Shown one piece after another: positions 9,369 to 18,553 of a stretch of 64,000 nt of DNA. The notes beneath the pieces are model-generated. The model was not told where the DNA came from. It ran no database searches and saw only the letters and a list, made by a program, of their open reading frames with translations. Position 1 is the stretch's first letter. The number at the start of each line of letters is the position of its first letter. The DNA is from Maribacter antarcticus DSM 21422 (GTDB lineage: Bacteria > Bacteroidota > Bacteroidia > Flavobacteriales > Flavobacteriaceae), in assembly GCF_000621125.1 (NCBI RefSeq), contig NZ_JHZC01000016.1, forward strand, positions 42,017 through 106,016, read 5' to 3'. The translations under genes were made by a program, and so were the position numbers.

Positions 9369-10175
9369 TTGGTAGAAGGAACCATAGAAAGAGCCACAAA
9401 CCTTTTACCCCAAACTTACAAAGGAGAAATTTTAGTTACGGCAGAAGCGTTCAAGGGTTTCGGTTCATTCTTTGGGCTTGCTTAAAAAAATGGTCATTGC
9501 AGATTCATCAGCGTCATATTTAGATGACCATTTTAAAAAATATTTAGAATACAACGGTGGAACCTTTTGGCGTTGGGCACTATTCATTTTGTAATATACA
9601 TTTACTGTGATTTTAGTAGCTATTCAAACATTGCGATTGGGGCCTCCAAGGTATTTGAATTAATGTCAAATTTTTAGTTTTCCTACTTTTCAAGGGATAT
9701 AGCTGAATTTTGGATAAGGGGGTACATCTGCCTATCCGTGTGGTTCAGAGATTACGCCTATATCCCTCTTGGGGGCAACAAAGAGGGTGCATGGATGAAG
9801 TTGCGTAATACCTTTATCATTTTTTTCGGTTAGTGGCTTTTGGCACGTTGCCAACTGGACTTTTATCATTTGGGGTTTATTGAATACCCTCTATCTTTTT
9901 CCTCTTTTATTAACCCCTCAAAACAGAGCAAATATTAAAGTGGTGGCAAAAGGAAAATACCTTTCTTTTGTTAAAAAAGTTCTCCAAATAGAAGTAACAT
10001 TCATCCTAAACTGTTTTTACCTGAATCTTTTTCAGGGCAAATAGCCTTGCACGTACCTAGCTTTATATAGTGGACATGTTTAATATTTCAATTATTTCAA
10101 AATCCAAAAGTACTTCCTATGACCTTAAGCGTATTACTGGCCTTATTATTAATAATCTATTTGGTTAGAAAATAA
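9369..10175 (+). pseudogene. Decayed MBOAT (AlgI-like) O-acyltransferase
   Basis: A stretch without an open frame which, read across frames, gives a clear MBOAT/AlgI protein. From 9369: LVEGTIERATNLLPQ. Next, one frame away: VIADSSASYLDDHF and GGTFWRWALF. From about 9606: CDFSSYSNIAIGASKVFEL. Then IAEFWIRG, WFRDYAYIPLGGN and LRNTFIIFF. Another frame gives SGFWHVANWTFIIWGLLN with the conserved His, and a hydrophobic tail with stop near 10173. In-frame stops and at least three frame changes are present, and the N-terminal third is missing. MBOAT enzymes O-acylate exported polysaccharides. It lies opposite to the genes on both sides, so it is a relic of an earlier gene content. DNA from 10176 to 10480 may hold its further decayed C-terminus. 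Confidence 0.85.
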
Positions 10176-10480
10176 AAGATTTTGGATATTCTCATAATAT
10201 ATTGTTGGACGCTACTAGATATACAGAGGTGATTTTATTTATATCACTAATTATTTTGACCATTAGGTTCCAACTAAAAAAACTGAATTTTAAACGGTTG
10301 AAAAAATATACGCTGTTGATTTATTCACAAATACTGTCTACAATTTAATTAGTTTTTTTCTGAATTTTGTTGAAATAATTCTGGAAAATTTATTTTTATT
10401 TTCGATTTATTTTGCATGTATCAAGGAATGACACATACTTTTATAGAAAAATATACAGCACCTGATTAACAACGTCGTTG

Positions 10481-11548
10481 TTATTGCTTGAAAAACTTAT
10501 TTTTCAACCATTTACCACCTTTAAGTTCAATAAAAGTATAGGTTAGTTGGCTATAAAATAAGGTTATGCTAAGTGTAACTAAAAGCACCATTAGCTGATT
10601 TAATGCCGTCATTTCTATTTTTACTAATTTAAAAGCTGCCGTTGGAATCAATAATATTAAAATAAAATGATTCAAATAAACAGAGTATGATATTTTACCC
10701 AAAAATGTAAATATATTTGAATCCATTAATTTGCTCAACTTACCACTTGTTTGAATAAAAATCAAAATAAATAGAGAAAAATAGATTGGATAGGCCAAAA
10801 TGGCAATGATACTTTTTTGTACACCTGTATAGCTATTTACAATAAAGAACAATACGCCTAAGCCAATAAAACCTATATACTCCCATACATTATGAAGATT
10901 AAATTTATATTTAGACAAAAACCAAACAAAATACCCTAAATTAAATGCCACTAGACCTCTAACAAATCGAAAATCTAAAAATATACCAAAATATTTATTG
11001 TGTACCAAAATTGCGAAACCAATTATTATGATAGCAAGCAATATCAAATTTTGCTTTGATTTTATAGCCAAAATAGAGACCAAACCAAAAACAAAATAAG
11101 AAATCATCTCAGCCGAGATAGACCAAGAAGGGCCATTAATGCCTCCTGTATTACCTAATATCGGTGTTGAATTCATAAATAAGATAGAATCAAAATAACG
11201 TATTAATAGTTCAGAAAAAGAGTCTACATTTTCAACAAATTCTGGAAAGATAAAATTGAAAATCAAATCAAAAATAAAATATACGGTTACAGAATAAATT
11301 AGTAGAGGATATAATCGGATAAAGCGTTTCTTCATATAAGACCAAAAATCTTTGTAGCTAGTTAAATTTGAATAATTATAACTAATGACAAAACCTGATA
11401 AAACGAAGAAAAAATCTACAAAAGACCAAGATTCGCGAATTATAAAACTGTTATAAAGCCAATCTGGCATTGTAAATGCACGCAAATGAAAAAAAACTAC
11501 CATTAAGCTAAACAAACCTCTTAAACCATCTAATTTTGTAATCCTCAT
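10481..11548 (-). CDS. Acyltransferase-3 family membrane acyltransferase
   Basis: Predicted inner-membrane acyltransferase (OafA/WecH type) adding acetyl or similar groups to a glycan. 355 aa, with about ten hydrophobic helices. The N-terminus has the family hallmark MRITKLDGLRGLFSLMVVFFHL, with the conserved Arg and the His at the end of TM1, and FFFVLSGFVISYNY follows in TM2. A WSISAEMISYF segment gives the conserved Ser-x-E. It is separated by 126 bases from the next minus-strand gene. A 15-base palindrome (10468-10482) overlaps its stop but is too weak to call a terminator. Substrate unknown; the gene appears intact, unlike the second acyltransferase-3 at 25.7 kb. Confidence 0.88.
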   Translation of the reverse strand: MRITKLDGLRGLFSLMVVFFHLRAFTMPDWLYNSFIIRESWSFVDFFFVLSGFVISYNYSNLTSYKDFWSYMKKRFIRLYPLLIYSVTVYFIFDLIFNFIFPEFVENVDSFSELLIRYFDSILFMNSTPILGNTGGINGPSWSISAEMISYFVFGLVSILAIKSKQNLILLAIIIIGFAILVHNKYFGIFLDFRFVRGLVAFNLGYFVWFLSKYKFNLHNVWEYIGFIGLGVLFFIVNSYTGVQKSIIAILAYPIYFSLFILIFIQTSGKLSKLMDSNIFTFLGKISYSVYLNHFILILLIPTAAFKLVKIEMTALNQLMVLLVTLSITLFYSQLTYTFIELKGGKWLKNKFFKQ

Positions 11549-11674
11549 AAAAAATTATTTTATAAATCAAGGTGCAAAGAACACCCTTATAATGGGTTAA
11601 GACACAAAATTCGTTGATTCAAACATATATTAGTTAAGAAACCGTGTCTAATGCAGTTTGGATAAAATATAAAT

Positions 11675-12940
11675 TTAAGTGATTTTCATTACACAAAGGG
11701 CTCTTTGGCCTGTATGTACTGAATCAAAACACACTACGTCGCTATTGCGATTCATTCGGGGATGAAAATCACAACTCCAATGCTTAAAAGCTTGGGATTG
11801 AAACTTCTTAAACGATTTTAAAGAGGCTAGATGCTCCACGGCATTAGTAGTAGCATCTACTTTATATAAATTAGCCATTCGGGAGCGATTAGGGTAGGTA
11901 TCGGTCACAAAAGAACTAGAGGTAATAAAGCTTTGGTGACCATCCGAGTTCAATTGGGGATACGCTACTATCTGATAGTCTTGGAGGGTAGGTTCCTTAA
12001 ATAAAACATGGCAATCTATATCTCCAATCCGGCAATACGCCACAATTTGATTTTGATTGTTCCAAACGTAATGTGACACCATATCGTTGGTAGGTGCTAT
12101 ATAACATTTTTTCTCTTGGCGATCATAACTTACAAGCCTAGAGTGCCTGTTGAAGGTATCGAACTCGTCTACCCAACGGTGTAAAAAAGAAATATATCTG
12201 TTATCCGAGGAAAACAAAGAATGGGTTACGTAATGAAAACAATTCTCAAAACCCGAAGACATCTCACCTACTTTGGTAAGCTCCCTTAGGCTTATTAATA
12301 ATTCCTTTTCCCCTGTTTTTAAATTTCCAAGAAAAAGACCTGTTTGCTCTGGCATTTTTTCGGTATTGTAATGCCCCTCTTCAGTGATACCGGCATAACC
12401 ATAGCCCAGCATATAGCGTTCTAATCGGCCGTAGTTGAAGGTAGATGCATAAATACCGTCATGCGATACATGATCGATAGGAAAAGGAATAACCGTTTCT
12501 TGCTGCGTTTCAATGTCAAAGATCTTAGACACCAATTGCTTTTCGTCCACCACTGCGTTATATATCAATTTGTCTTTTCCCACCCATTGTAACCTGCAAC
12601 CCTTATGATAGTTCCAAGCGTGCGTCTCTCCTATTTGTATATAATCTCCCAACTCACCATTTTTATGGTCAAAATAGCCCACATGTAGTACGTCTTCTGC
12701 AGTGTTCATCCGAAAAGGAATGGTCAATTGGTTGCCCAACAGCTTGCTATCGTCGTAAGAAAAAGGGCAAACGTCATGGAATCCAAAAAAAAAACCTTCT
12801 TTAGCTTGGATGGGATTTTTAGAATAATTTTTTTTATTAGGCAGCAAATCAAAAACCGTTTGATATATATTTCTAATACCAGCTTTAAGGTGTTGATTTT
12901 TCTTTACCGCATCATAAACCAGCTTTTCTATTTTATTCAT
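11675..12940 (-). CDS. Polysaccharide-locus protein of unknown function, predicted beta-propeller
   Basis: I do not recognise a named family. The ATG at 12940 (421 aa) is preferred over an upstream ATG at 12973 because it forms an ATGAATAA overlap of 8 bases with the stop of the preceding GT4 gene. After a helical N-terminus (about 30 aa) the protein is built of beta-rich segments with repeated blade-like patterns, such as DVLHVGYFDHKNGEL, KIFDIETQQETVIPF, YISFLHRWVDEFDTF and ANLYKVDATTNAVEHL, alternating with conserved-looking Trp/His clusters (GETHAWNYHKGCRLQW, KHWSCDFHPRMNRN). There is no signal peptide, so it probably stays in the cytoplasm. The arrangement suggests a TolB/oligogalacturonate-lyase-like propeller, but catalysis is unknown. 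Translation coupling ties it to the glycosyltransferase. Confidence 0.6.
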   Translation of the reverse strand: MNKIEKLVYDAVKKNQHLKAGIRNIYQTVFDLLPNKKNYSKNPIQAKEGFFFGFHDVCPFSYDDSKLLGNQLTIPFRMNTAEDVLHVGYFDHKNGELGDYIQIGETHAWNYHKGCRLQWVGKDKLIYNAVVDEKQLVSKIFDIETQQETVIPFPIDHVSHDGIYASTFNYGRLERYMLGYGYAGITEEGHYNTEKMPEQTGLFLGNLKTGEKELLISLRELTKVGEMSSGFENCFHYVTHSLFSSDNRYISFLHRWVDEFDTFNRHSRLVSYDRQEKKCYIAPTNDMVSHYVWNNQNQIVAYCRIGDIDCHVLFKEPTLQDYQIVAYPQLNSDGHQSFITSSSFVTDTYPNRSRMANLYKVDATTNAVEHLASLKSFKKFQSQAFKHWSCDFHPRMNRNSDVVCFDSVHTGQRALCVMKIT

Positions 12941-14060
12941 GTCGTACGTATAATTTCTTATAAACTGCTGCAATGTTTTTCCAATTAAAGGGTAACATTA
13001 AAGCATCAAAATCAGTATAGTTTTCATAATTCTTCACAATGTATGTAATGCCGGAGGCTATAGCTTCAACATTATCCGGGTCTACCGCTCTTCCTGCCTC
13101 GTAATTCTTCAAAAATCCGTCTATTCCTTCTCCTTTAGAGTATAAAACTGGTTTTCCCTGCGACAATGCCTCTATGTACACTAACCCAAATAATTCATAT
13201 TTTGATGGCATAACAAAGATGTCACAGGCTCTATAAGCTTGTTTAAGAAACTCCCCAGCATTAATTTTCCCCTTATAGTCTACCCAGGGAAAGGATTGTA
13301 TCAGGTCAACAAACCCCTTAAAATAGTCCGGCTCCGATTTACCTTCAGGTCCAATGATTGTTAGCGTGTAATCATACTCCCCGGCAGCATTCAGCCGTTG
13401 TACAGCCTCGATTAAAAGCAAAATATTTTTCCGTTCTATAATTTGGCCAACATATAGTAATTTCACGGTATAATCCAAAGGGATTGCCGCTGGTTTTTGA
13501 AGCTGGTTCAGCCACATATCGTCTATTCCATTAGGAATCACCAGCACCTTAAGCAAAAGCTCAGCTACCAAAGATTTAGGCATCATAGCAAATAATTTAT
13601 CCCGATACATATTGGAGATAAACACAATCCTATCCGCATTTTTCAATACACGATGAATAAAAGACCTACGATGCCACATTAGTCGATATTGCAATTCTAT
13701 ATCCGTAGTTCTAACAGCTACGATATAACTAATATTATATTTTTTCTTCAACTTATAGGCAAGCGCACCATCGGTAAAAAGGTTGTGCGCATGAATAAAA
13801 TCAATATCGGTTACCAACCCCTTGGAACATATTGACTTATAAATTTTTTGGATTTTCCCAAAATAATTATACTTGTGAATGGGCTTAATAATCTTTTCAA
13901 AAATTAGCTCCGTCTGTTTCAGGGTAACTTCATTTTCCGGCTCGCGATTAATCTTAATCGGAATATAAACCCGTTGTTGGATGTCAACATCAATTTCGGT
14001 GTATAATTGAGCGTACAAGTGATTGTCAATGTAATAGGAATTTAAATGTAATATCTTCAT
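12933..14060 (-). CDS. Glycosyltransferase family 4
   Basis: Predicted GT-B retaining glycosyltransferase of 375 aa acting in the cytoplasm on the lipid-linked repeat unit. The C-terminal donor-binding domain is clear: VIPNGID, KLLYVGQIIERKNILLLIEAV and the E-x7-E motif in PSKYELFGLVYIEALSQG, followed by VDPDNVEAIASG. The N-terminal domain starts MKILHLNSYYID without a signal peptide. It is the first gene of the minus-strand block and its stop overlaps the start of the downstream unknown gene by 8 bases. The upstream 680 bases contain no gene, so its promoter lies there. Donor and acceptor are not inferable. Confidence 0.88.
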   Translation of the reverse strand: MKILHLNSYYIDNHLYAQLYTEIDVDIQQRVYIPIKINREPENEVTLKQTELIFEKIIKPIHKYNYFGKIQKIYKSICSKGLVTDIDFIHAHNLFTDGALAYKLKKKYNISYIVAVRTTDIELQYRLMWHRRSFIHRVLKNADRIVFISNMYRDKLFAMMPKSLVAELLLKVLVIPNGIDDMWLNQLQKPAAIPLDYTVKLLYVGQIIERKNILLLIEAVQRLNAAGEYDYTLTIIGPEGKSEPDYFKGFVDLIQSFPWVDYKGKINAGEFLKQAYRACDIFVMPSKYELFGLVYIEALSQGKPVLYSKGEGIDGFLKNYEAGRAVDPDNVEAIASGITYIVKNYENYTDFDALMLPFNWKNIAAVYKKLYVRHE

Positions 14061-14743
14061 GTAGATTTAATAAATTATCCTAGGTCAACTAACGCAAATT
14101 TACTTTATTTATTTTATACCTACTCCGAATTACTTTGCATTATAAATTTGATGGGAAGACCCCGATTGCCCCATTATACCTTACATAAATCCTTTATAGA
14201 TTAAAAATATATTGTTCTTTCTAAAATAAGGTATTTGGTTCAAACCTGAGTCAAATGGCCTTGTCTCAGCTCTAAAAAACGTTCTCAATGATATGCTTAG
14301 GAATAGATTTCTTAATTTAAAAAACCCCTACTGGTGAAGAGAAACAGCAAACACATTGACCACGCTGACAGGGTCATTTCTAATTCCATTTCAATATAGC
14401 TATAGGGTATATAAACCATAGACCAACCCTGGATAAGCCATTTCTAGTTTAAGGAAAAGCTATATCATACTAAATAACAGGAAACAATCATTGAAGAGAA
14501 CAATATACCCAGGCAGTCGCTTTATAATTTTACTGTTACGCCATATTGCCACGTCTCTAGGTAAATGCATGTTCTCCTTGTCTACAAGACTGGACTTTTA
14601 AAGGCTACAAGTCGCTTTTGTCAAACACCTTATAAATTGGATGTAGCTTGGATGTTCGACAAAATGCATTATTTCACCTTGCTTTCATACTAAGTCTACA
14701 TATATTTCGTTGTTTAAAATATCTCTTTAAAGCTATATTTTGA
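14061..14743. other. Gene-free divergent spacer, possibly decayed coding DNA
   Basis: About 680 bases between the divergent GT4 and GT2 genes. No intact frame is present. Around 14255-14345 the plus strand reads LVSALKNVLNDMLRNRFLN followed by LKNPYW and a stop, which has the look of former coding sequence; NPYG-type ends occur in UDP-GlcNAc 2-epimerases, but the match is too weak to name. Promoters for both flanking genes must lie at its edges; I saw no exact TAnnTTTG at a convincing position (TATATTTTG ends 3 bases before the GT2 start). Confidence 0.4.
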
Positions 14744-15613
14744 ATGAATCACATTGCAGTTTTATACACCTCACATAATAGAAAAACCAAAACGCTAAAG
14801 GCATTGGCATCTTTAAAAAATGCTTGGCATAGCCATAAACAACCTTTACAAATTACAATTTACTTAACAGATGATGGTTCTACAGACGGTACTACAGTAG
14901 CTGTAAAGCAACAATTTCATGAAGTAATTATACTTCAGGGCAACGGAAATCTGTTTTGGGCCGGCGGGATGATCAATTCTTGGAAAGAAGCTATCAAAAA
15001 CCAACACAACGGTTATCTTTTGCTAAACGACGATACGTTTATCAGCGAAAATATTTTTGATGACATAGCACTTACCGACGAGTATGCTTTAAAAACATAT
15101 GAAAAAAAAGGGGTTTATATTGGTTCTACAAAAGACCCTGAAACAGAAAAATTAACCTACGGAGGCGCCGTAATTACCAACCGGTTCCTTTACCAGTTTA
15201 CAATTTTAAAACCAGACGGTGGGTTTCAGGAATGTGATTTGGGCAATGCCAACATTATGTATGTAAATGCCGGGGTAGTAGATAAAGTAGGTATCTTATC
15301 CGAGGGCTATGTTCATGGTATTGCCGATTACGATTATACCTTAAAATGTAAAAAAAACGACATCCCTGTGCTGATAATGCCTAATTATTGTGGTTCCTGC
15401 GAAAGGGATACCAAAGGACTCTATCACAGTTTTCATTTAATGACTTTTAAGGAGCGGTTAACGCATTTATACAGCCCAACAGGAATCGCTTTCAATTCTA
15501 GGCTACTTTTTATGCGAAAATTCTTTCCGTATCGTTATCCTATATTCTATTTAGTTGGTTGGTTAAAAGTTCTATTTCCTAAAGTCTACCTTATAGCTAG
15601 GCATAGAAAATAA
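14744..15613 (+). CDS. Glycosyltransferase family 2 (rhamnosyltransferase-like)
   Basis: 289-aa cytoplasmic GT-A transferase. The N-terminus IAVLYTSHNRKTKTLKAL and TDDGSTDGT give the nucleotide-sugar-binding start, and LLLNDDTFIS supplies the DxD-type metal site (NDD). NANIMYVNAGVVDKVG and GIADYDYTLKCKKNDIPV match the acceptor-side segment of the rhamnosyltransferase/RfbN-like GT2 branch (the D-Y-D-Y-T motif). It is the first gene of the second plus-strand block, 122 bases upstream of a GT4. Precise sugar unknown. Confidence 0.87.
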   Translation: MNHIAVLYTSHNRKTKTLKALASLKNAWHSHKQPLQITIYLTDDGSTDGTTVAVKQQFHEVIILQGNGNLFWAGGMINSWKEAIKNQHNGYLLLNDDTFISENIFDDIALTDEYALKTYEKKGVYIGSTKDPETEKLTYGGAVITNRFLYQFTILKPDGGFQECDLGNANIMYVNAGVVDKVGILSEGYVHGIADYDYTLKCKKNDIPVLIMPNYCGSCERDTKGLYHSFHLMTFKERLTHLYSPTGIAFNSRLLFMRKFFPYRYPIFYLVGWLKVLFPKVYLIARHRK

Positions 15614-15735
15614 AGCAAGTATGTTTACTTTATTAAAATTAATTTTAAGAAATCATATACAAGATTTTTCTTATGCTTTGTTAAGGTTTATATGCCTTAA
15701 TTAGGGATTCTAAAAACACATTAAAAACATACGCA

Positions 15736-16935
15736 ATGAAAATTCTTTATATCCACCAATATTTCAATACCCCAGAAGACGGTGGCAGTACACGTTCCTA
15801 TTGGATAAGTCAGGAACTAATTAAAAACGGACATGAAGTGGTAATGATTACCAGTACCCGAAACAAGGAGGAGGAAGGTTCAAAAAAAACGATAGATGGT
15901 ATTAGCGTAATATATTTGAAAGCATATTACAACCAACATATGGGGTTCTTGGGAAGATTGCAAGCCTATATGAAGTTTATGTGGAAAAGCACTATAGAGG
16001 CCTTTAAGCAAAAAAGCATTGCCCTGGTGATTGCCACCTCCACTCCCCTAACCATAGGGATACCCGCTCTGCTCATTAAAAAACTAAAAGGAACTATGTA
16101 CCTCTTTGAAGTCCGCGACCTTTGGCCTGAGGTACCAATACAAATGGGTGCCCTAAACAATTTTTTCCTAAGATCGGCCGCCTTGTGGCTCGAAAAAAGT
16201 ATCTACAAAAATGCCTCACATATTGTGGCACTTTCCCCCGGTATGGAGGACGGGGTGCTCCAAACTGGTATAAAGCAAAGCAAAGTGACCATGATTCCCA
16301 ATATGTCTAAAATAGACCACTTCTTTCCGCGCCCCCATAATTTGGGACTTTTAGAGAAATACGACCTTAAAAATAAAAGTTTTAAATTGATTTACTTCGG
16401 TTCTATGGGCCTATCCAATGGCATAGATTATATTTTGGATACCGCGAAGCTGCTAAAAGCCCACGCGAATATTGAGTTTATTTTTATTGGATACGGCTCG
16501 ATGATAGAATCGCTCTTGGAATATTGCAAAAAAGAAAACCTTGACAATGTTCGTTTTCTAGGCCGTTTTGGTATTGCTGAAGCTGCTGATCTGGTAAATC
16601 TTTGCGATATTACCTTGGTAACCTTTGCTAATATACCAATTTTGTATACGAACTCGCCCAATAAGCTTTTCGATTCTTTGTCGGCCGGAAAACCAATTAT
16701 TGTAAATTCTAAAGGTTGGACAAAAACTATGGTAGAAACGAACCACTGTGGTATTTATGTAGATCCCGAATCGCCAATTGATTTTGCAAATAAAATCCTA
16801 GAACTTAAAAAGAATCCAAACTACCTAGCCTTGATGGGTAGCAACGCTAGAAAATTAGCGGAAAGCACCTATGATAAATCTATTCTCTGTGCCCAATTTG
16901 CCAATGTGGTTAAGGGTTTGTTACCTAAAAGTTAA
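15736..16935 (+). CDS. Glycosyltransferase family 4 (WbuB-like)
   Basis: 399-aa GT-B transferase. MKILYIHQYFNTPEDGGSTR at the start, FEVRDLWPEVPIQMG and the C-terminal segments IYFGSMGLSNGIDYILD and VTFANIPILYTNSPNKLFDS are the hallmarks of the WbuB/WcaI-like subgroup, which often transfers an N-acetylated 6-deoxyhexosamine such as FucNAc as the second sugar. That specificity is family knowledge, not shown here. It lies 5 bases upstream of the priming transferase, a pairing that is common because this GT acts right after the priming step. Confidence 0.87.
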   Translation: MKILYIHQYFNTPEDGGSTRSYWISQELIKNGHEVVMITSTRNKEEEGSKKTIDGISVIYLKAYYNQHMGFLGRLQAYMKFMWKSTIEAFKQKSIALVIATSTPLTIGIPALLIKKLKGTMYLFEVRDLWPEVPIQMGALNNFFLRSAALWLEKSIYKNASHIVALSPGMEDGVLQTGIKQSKVTMIPNMSKIDHFFPRPHNLGLLEKYDLKNKSFKLIYFGSMGLSNGIDYILDTAKLLKAHANIEFIFIGYGSMIESLLEYCKKENLDNVRFLGRFGIAEAADLVNLCDITLVTFANIPILYTNSPNKLFDSLSAGKPIIVNSKGWTKTMVETNHCGIYVDPESPIDFANKILELKKNPNYLALMGSNARKLAESTYDKSILCAQFANVVKGLLPKS

Positions 16936-16940
16936 TACTC

Positions 16941-17555
16941 ATGTACCCTATAATAAAGCGTTTATTAGATTTTTTAGTGGCTTTTACTGTCTTGCTATTG
17001 GCCTTACCCTTGTTGGTGGTCATTACCCTGACCCTTTATGTGGTAAACCAAGGTAAACCCTTTTTTATTCAACACAGGCCAGGTAAAAACGAACGGATTT
17101 TTAAAATTATAAAGTTCAAATCAATGAACGATAAAAAAGGCCCTGACGGAATACTTTTACCAGATGGGGAGCGTATCACTAAATTTGGAAAATTTGTGCG
17201 AAAAAGTTCCTTGGATGAATTGCCTCAGCTATGGAACGTACTTAAGGGCGATATGAGTCTTATTGGGCCTCGACCCTTACTCATTTCATATCTTTCCAGA
17301 TACAACCAAGAACAACGTAAACGACACAAAGTAAGGCCGGGCATTACCGGATGGGCTCAGGTAAACGGACGAAATGCAATTTCTTGGAAGAAAAAATTCG
17401 AGTACGACGTTTGGTATGTTGAACATATCTCTTTGAAACTTGATGTTAAAATATTTTTCAACACTTTTAAAAAGGTATTCAAGGGAGCTGATATTTCAGC
17501 ATCGAATAACGCTACTATGCAAGAATTTATTAAAAATGAACAGCAGAACCAATGA
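16941..17555 (+). CDS. Priming phosphoglycosyl transferase (bacterial sugar transferase, PglC-type)
   Basis: Starts repeat-unit synthesis by moving a sugar-1-phosphate from a UDP-sugar to undecaprenyl phosphate at the inner membrane. At 204 aa it is the short monotopic PglC-like form without the extra transmembrane domain of WbaP/WcaJ. Visible: membrane re-entrant helix (residues 5-28), a basic patch plus FKSMND, the catalytic Asp-Glu in SSLDELPQLWNVLKGDMSL, IGPRPL, and the C-terminal RPGITGWAQVNGRNAI. WbuB-like genes directly upstream often accompany transferases handling diNAcBac or FucNAc-type sugars. No acetyltransferase or aminotransferase of the PglD/PglE kind is in the window. Confidence 0.93.
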   Translation: MYPIIKRLLDFLVAFTVLLLALPLLVVITLTLYVVNQGKPFFIQHRPGKNERIFKIIKFKSMNDKKGPDGILLPDGERITKFGKFVRKSSLDELPQLWNVLKGDMSLIGPRPLLISYLSRYNQEQRKRHKVRPGITGWAQVNGRNAISWKKKFEYDVWYVEHISLKLDVKIFFNTFKKVFKGADISASNNATMQEFIKNEQQNQ

Positions 17556-17791
17556 TTCACTTGTATAGTTTTTCAACTTAAAAAAATAATACAGGATAAT
17601 ATATAGGTTTTAAAAAGCGGCCAAGGGCTTTAGATTAATAATTGTGAATAGGATAAATATGTCAGGCTTTCGTTGGATAATAAAAATTTCGGGAAGGTTT
17701 GGCTTTATAAAAGTAAAATAGAGTATGATTAATGCCAATTAAGTAATAATAATACTAGTATGAGGTACGTTATATTATTTCAATTTAAAGT

Positions 17792-18544
17792 GTGATGATG
17801 AAAACAGTAATGATTTTAGGAGGGACTACAGGTGTTGGTAATGAAATACTAAAGTCTTGTTTAGAAAAAGGCTACAATGTGGCTTTTTGTGGTAGAAAGT
17901 CTTCTGTAGGCAATCAAATTATCCAATCACTACAATCAGAAGACAAGCTTTATTTTCATGAACTTGATCTTAACAGTATAGAAGAAATCGAAAATTTTCA
18001 CCTCCAGACCATTAAGCGGTTTGGAAAAATTGATGCCTTAATTTTGTATGCTGGTATTACACCAGTAGCATCATTACTGGATACTGAAGAAGATATTTAC
18101 AATAGCGTATTTAATATTAACCTCAAAGCCCCATTTTTCTTATTAAAGCATGTTTTAAAGTCAATGATTAATAACAATTCCGGTTCCATTGTTTTCTTTG
18201 GGTCAGCCCATATGGATTATGGTGAAATCGATAGGGCTCCTTATGCACTTACCAAGAATGCTCTTTATACCTTATCAAATCACATTGCACATCATTATGC
18301 CAAATATGGAATACGATCAAATTATTTGGTTATGGGTTGGACAAACACAGAAGGAGAAATTGAATTGAGGACTAAAGAGGGTATGAGTGAAGAAGAATTA
18401 AAAAGTAAAGCCTCCAAAATTCTTCCAATGGGTCGTATGCTAAATCGGTTTGACCCTATACCAGCAGTAATGCACTTTATCTCTGATGATTCTGCTATGA
18501 CAACTGGGTCTATCATGAGAGTTACTGGAGGAGAGTACATATAA
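17792..18544 (+). CDS. Short-chain dehydrogenase/reductase (module gene 1)
   Basis: 250-aa classical SDR, NAD(P)-dependent. It has the TGxxxGxG-like motif MILGGTTGVGNEI, a mid-chain NNAG-equivalent (ILYAGITP), a catalytic Ser region (FFGSAHMDYG) and the YxxxK pair as YALTKNA. The C-terminal GSIMRVTGGEYI is the usual SDR end. It starts with three Met codons; the first is used here. A 236-base spacer separates it from the priming transferase, so this may be the start of its own transcription unit. The next gene begins 9 bases after its stop. Substrate unknown; a sugar or sugar-acid is likely from context. Confidence 0.82.
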   Translation: MMMKTVMILGGTTGVGNEILKSCLEKGYNVAFCGRKSSVGNQIIQSLQSEDKLYFHELDLNSIEEIENFHLQTIKRFGKIDALILYAGITPVASLLDTEEDIYNSVFNINLKAPFFLLKHVLKSMINNNSGSIVFFGSAHMDYGEIDRAPYALTKNALYTLSNHIAHHYAKYGIRSNYLVMGWTNTEGEIELRTKEGMSEEELKSKASKILPMGRMLNRFDPIPAVMHFISDDSAMTTGSIMRVTGGEYI

Positions 18545-18553
18545 TTAACATTC

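Noticed and set aside
10468..10482. 15-base palindrome AACAACGTCGTTGTT overlapping the acyltransferase-3 stop
   Set aside because: Arms are short, the loop is a single base and no T run follows, so neither terminator nor operator is supported.
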